A stretch of 64,000 nt of DNA. Origin: Amblyomma americanum (taxonomy: Eukaryota; Arthropoda; Arachnida; Ixodida; Ixodidae). The DNA is taken from NCBI RefSeq assembly GCF_052857255.1, contig NC_135505.1:51993507-52057506 (forward strand), read 5' to 3'. The position numbers and the translations under genes were made by a program. Positions 60,165-64,000 of the stretch are shown in pieces. A model generated the notes under the pieces. The model was not told the DNA's origin. It did no database searches and saw only the letters and a list, made by a program, of their open reading frames with translations. Each line of letters opens with the position of its first letter. Within the stretch, counting starts at the first letter, position 1.

Positions 60165-63080
60165 AATGAAAAAAGGTTAGCTGATTTGATGAAGTCCAGT
60201 AGAGAACGATGGTACGGTCCCTGCGTCCCGGCAATGTATGAAGCAGGGTTGTTTTGATGAAAGACCTACTACCATCAGGTGCCGGAACCTAGTAGGCTTG
60301 AGAGCTGGGCAGTCCCACAGTAAGTGATGAATGCAGGCCTCAACGTCCTCGTGTTTACACATCAGACACCCTGGCCGAGGAAGAAATTCTTGGTAATGAG
60401 GCCAGTTACGAGTGGCGGCTGGTGTGAGGGCAACCCCGACCCGGATCCTCCTAAGCGCAACCTCTTCTGCACGGGTAAGACCGCAGGGGAGGGTTACCGC
60501 ACACGGAGGGATGAGAGCACGTGTGCGGCGCCGGAGGAGTTCCTATCTTGATGAAAGGAGGGTAAAATTGTCCTAATGAAGGAGCCCAGGCAGTGATGAA
60601 TTTGTATTCGCAAGGCGGGTCGCTAAATCTGCCTGGGTTTGATAGGTCAGCAGATCCCGTGGGACCCACTCAATACGTACTGGCTGCAGCATGCGTGTCG
60701 CGAGCCGGTGGATGTCCCGACATATCGTTGGACAGCGGCTAACACGTCGTAGCAACGGGACAACTTGAAGGGCGTCAGTGCGGATGAGAACGCGGGCCGC
60801 AGGGAGCATAGTTATGTTGGCCACGGAGCAGAGTGCTTCTAGAACTGCAACGAGCTCAGCACAAAAGGACGAAAGGAGTTTCGTAAGCTGGAACCAAGAG
60901 GTTTGATTCCGGATGCACTGAGAGTTTGACGCACTGGCCGTGTTGCTGTCCCAGGATGGTTGAGCACCACAAATTCGGCATCCGTGAAGCCGTCCCGCAC
61001 ACGCCTGCCACGAGAGCTCGAAGTGAGGTAACCCCAATCCTGGTGACGGGCGTTAAAGTCGCCACCGACTAAAATCGGACACCCGGGATACTGCCGACGG
61101 ACGCTTGTTAGCCAGTCAAGATTAATACGGGAGGAAACACCACCGGCTGGTCTAACGTAAAAAAACCGATCACAGCAGTTCCCTTCTTAAATTTCGCAGC
61201 CACTGCTACTACCTCTTGATATGACGTGCACCAGTTTTCAAGAGCAAGGCGTACATGCGGAGAACGTGAGTCCACATACACCGCCGCCTTTCCCGGGGGA
61301 GCAGCAGTTTGTACACGACGGTCTATCATTTTAGGAGACATGTAGCCACTGAAGCCTGGAATCGATGGCAAGGCGTTTGTTTCCTGTAGCAACATGGCTC
61401 ATACCTGAAGCTTGTGAATTTGTATTCGAGTTTTGAGCTGCAACCCAGCGCGACTGGAACTTGCTATTTCTAGCTAATAGCCCAAGCGCTGTAGAATCGC
61501 GGACGTCAGGTTGGACAACTGGTTGACCATAAACCGGAGCAAAGAAGTCGCTGAGTTGTCTAGTGGCATTGCGGTGATCTGGTAAGAGGAGGCAGGAAAT
61601 GAGACTGGTGGGCGGCAGGAAGGCGATGTTGCTGCGCCATTGACAGATGTGGCGGATGATTCCGCTGCCCGTCTACGTCGAGCGAGCAGTTCACGGTGTT
61701 GCCGGAGCTTGCTGACCTCCGCTAAAAGACGTGCGATTTGTTCGTCGACTCGGCCATATCGTCCTGCGGTACTTCAGGCACACTGGTCTGTTTTGTTGGC
61801 TGTTTTCGGAGACGTTTTTTTCGCACGGTATCGTTCGAAGGCTGCTGAGCTGAAGGATCATGCGAGGTGTGCTCAGGGAGATCCGGCGACTCGTCGTCAT
61901 CCCACTGGAGAGCTGAGAACCGATTGAATGACTGCAGTGAAGTTACTGTCATGTATTGGCCGATGCTTAGTCAATTGACGATGAGTCTTTTGTGTTGCCT
62001 ATTGTTTTGTCGGACAGCTTGGAGATGTTATCTCGTGGTTGTCGGATTTACAAACGCCGCATCAATAAGTCACTTTCCCTTCCGATGTACTTTCACCGGC
62101 AGCAGTGAAGGGGCAGTATTTGCGCATATGCCCAGGATGGAAGCAGTTATAGCAGTATACCTCACTCGGTTTATATGGCCGAGGTCGTAAAATACAGCCA
62201 TAATAGTACAGACGGGCTGGTAGTGTCAGAGGGCTTTGCAAGGTGACTATGCAAGAGTGCCCTCTTCCCATGCGTCCGGCCTGGATGACACGGTGCGTGG
62301 GAAAGTACAGATCACCCTCGAGTGCAGTTTGTTCCTCAGTGATATCGACGTTGCAGACGAAGGAGCGCTGCAAGTCGGAGCCTTCAACTGAATACTCTTG
62401 TGCTGGCACTGAGAGTTCGCTTGCTAGTGAAGTTCTGGTGAGCGTTTGCAGCCGTTCTACGGCAGTCAAAGTCGGAAGCCACATTGCAATGGTGTTGGAC
62501 TTTGTCCTGGCTGTGAAGCCGCGAAAACCTTTGGTTCCAAGGCACGCGTTCAAGTTAGCTTGTAAAATCTTGTTTGGTATATCCGTGAGGATTTTGTTGG
62601 CCAGTGATTTAATGGTCACTTTGTAAGAAGACAGTCCGGGTATGGGCTCTGCCGATTTCTCGATCGTGAGACAATTGCGCTTACCTTGGGAGCCATCACT
62701 TGCCGAACATGGAATCGGTTTGCTGTCTTTTGAAGGACGCTTGTCAGTTTGTAAAGGGCACTTTTGCGCGGGTAGAGGTGCCAATAAGTCATTGGAATGC
62801 CCGGTTCATCATGCCGTGCGGTTTGAGTCCCATCCGGTGATGTAGAGTTTAAGGTCATTGCCCCTGGGGGCAGATCACGTACGAGCGGTTCGGCGTTTCG
62901 GGAAGGCAGGAGGGTTGCATCTGCCGATGAACCGGGAGCACAAAGCTGGACCTGGCGCTGCGGATCAGGTGTCGACTGCGTGGCAGATGCTGCCACGAGA
63001 GACGCTGGCAGAGCTACCTCCGCGAGCGTGGCAGCGGAGGCATTAAGCCTAGGATCAGTGCCCAGCTCAGCTGCACTCAT
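60165..63080 (-). mobile_element. I-type LINE with internal deletion joining endonuclease to RNase H
   Basis: Minus strand. ORF1 (63080 to about 61490) has an N-terminal part in one frame (to about 62770), then the main frame 62784-62062 with the knuckle CYNCFHPGHMRKYC (about 62140-62100), and a tail with DDDESPDLPEHTSHDPS. ORF2 begins near 61400 with LLQETNALPSIPGFSGYMSP, KAAVYVDSRSPHVRLAL and YQEVVAVAAKFKKGT (endonuclease). Further endonuclease sequence (HGQCVKLSVHPESN) near 60905 runs directly into RNase H (FCAELVAVLEAL, VLIRTDALQVV, QADLATRL; 60860-60590). A C-terminal Cys/His unit CKHEDVEACIHHLLWDC lies at 60360-60310. The whole RT is missing. Confidence 0.8.
62062..62784 (-). pseudogene. 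LINE ORF1 main open part
   Basis: 240 open codons. SYKVTIKSLANKILTDIPNK and IQAGRMGRGHSCIVTLQSPL flank an RNA-binding-like region. The single CCHC knuckle CYNCFHPGHMRKYC is near the end. The true start lies upstream in another frame, separated by a shift near 62780. Confidence 0.65.
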
Positions 63081-63344
63081 CCATAGTATCCAGGAGGCGT
63101 CAGACTGTGAGAGGACGTCCGGAGCTTCTTCAGAAGGCTAGGATGCAGTTCTCTTCGAATAGGGCACGTATTGATGTGGATGACGAGGTTTTTCTGAAGA
63201 GCGATGCGCAGCCAATTTTGTAGGGACACCAGCATTGTGATTTCGATTAGTGAAAAACAATGTAAGGTGTTGGAACATAAGTGGCACCGGCATTTTTGTT
63301 TAATTTCATTTATTTGCCTTCAAGGCCGCTTTTGGGTATTACAT
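63081..63344. other. anonymous sequence between two LINEs
   Basis: Contains no recognised feature. It may be the 5' UTR of the I-type LINE on the minus strand. Confidence 0.35.
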
Positions 63345-64000
63345 AAGAGGTGGGCTCATCTGCATCATCAGCCTTACTAGGCCCTCTACAAGGCAAAGGC
63401 CTCTCCGAAGTGTCTCCAATTAACCCTGTCCTTTGCTAGCTGCGAACACGCTATGCCTGCAGACAAGATCTCATGCGGCAACCGCACTTTCTGCCACTCC
63501 CAGCTACGCTTGCCTTCTCTTGGGATCCACTCCGTTACTATTAAGGACCAGCAGTTTTCTTGCCTTCGATTTACATGCCCTGCTCAACCCATTTCTGGCA
63601 CTTGATTTAGACCCGGATGTAATTAACGCGCGTTTCTTTTCTCACCCACTCTACCCGCTTCCGGTATCTTAACGTCACACCTATGATTGTTCTTCCCATA
63701 GTTCGCTCCGTTCTCCTTAGGCTGAACCCATTTCGTTAGCCTTCACGTTTCTGCACCGTAGGTGGATACTGGTACCATTCAGCTGTTGTATAATTTTCTC
63801 TTGAGGAATATTTGTAACCTTTCATTCATGATCTGAGAGAATCTGCCACATGGGCTCCACATCAACTTTATTTTTCCTGTCTTTTCTCTAGCATGTTCAA
63901 AATCAGCGGCCGCTACCTGCCCTAAGTAGACGCATTCCCTTACCATTTCCACCACCTCGCTGCCAATATTTTACCTGCTCGTCCCTTCCGCGACTGGTCA
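63345..64000 (-). mobile_element. RTE-type LINE 3' end, cut by the window edge
   Basis: Matches the minus-strand 3' region at 1076-1620 in order and wording: CATCATCAGCC, CCAATTAACCCTGTCCTTTG, AAGGACCAGCAG, CCCACTCTACCCGCTT and CATTCATGATCTGAGAG. The open reading frame is destroyed. It continues beyond base 64000. Confidence 0.8.

Overview
The window looks like repeat-dense intergenic/intronic DNA of a large arthropod genome, most likely a hard tick. The basis is the mixture of tRNA-derived SINEs, RTE-, I- and Tx1-type LINEs, Ty3/gypsy, Penelope-like and TTAA DNA transposons, together with split exons that carry splice sites. Nothing bacterial or organellar is visible. The species call rests on recognising repeat types, not on a search.

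Left third (1-25.4 kb): four short minus-strand exon-like blocks (about 23.4, 20.9, 8.0 and 6.6 kb) encode, in correct protein order, consecutive pieces of a sodium:solute symporter (SLC5-like). Frame breaks and a lost splice donor suggest a decayed gene. Its putative introns hold a complete Kolobok-like TTAA transposon with an intact 571-aa transposase (8.88-11.46 kb), an old Ty3/gypsy element with LTRs (13.33-18.77 kb) that itself carries a SINE, several other SINEs and two fold-back elements.

Middle (25.4-36.2 kb): two separate decayed Ty3/gypsy-like elements (26.1-28.2 kb and 31.9-33.7 kb) show integrase upstream of reverse transcriptase, the reverse of the usual gypsy order. They are followed by a LINE 5' end with duplicated roughly 300-bp units and a zinc-knuckle ORF1.

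36.2-49.3 kb is a nested stack. A minus-strand I-type LINE (EN-RT-RNase H) is broken by a fold-back element and by a Penelope-like element inserted at the first codons of its ORF2. A second LINE abuts its ORF1, and a young, nearly intact Ty3/gypsy element (43.79-49.04 kb, LTRs about 4% different, 4-bp target duplication) sits inside that second LINE.

49.4-64 kb: a Tx1/L1-like LINE ends in an uninterrupted (CAG)n tract of 3467 bp, which directly follows its AATAAA signal. After it come degenerate RTE sequence, a 263-bp tandem duplication, an I-type LINE whose RT has been deleted so that endonuclease runs into RNase H, and an RTE 3' end cut by the window edge.

No complete host protein-coding gene is visible. 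The only long undamaged ORF with a credible function is the Kolobok-like transposase.
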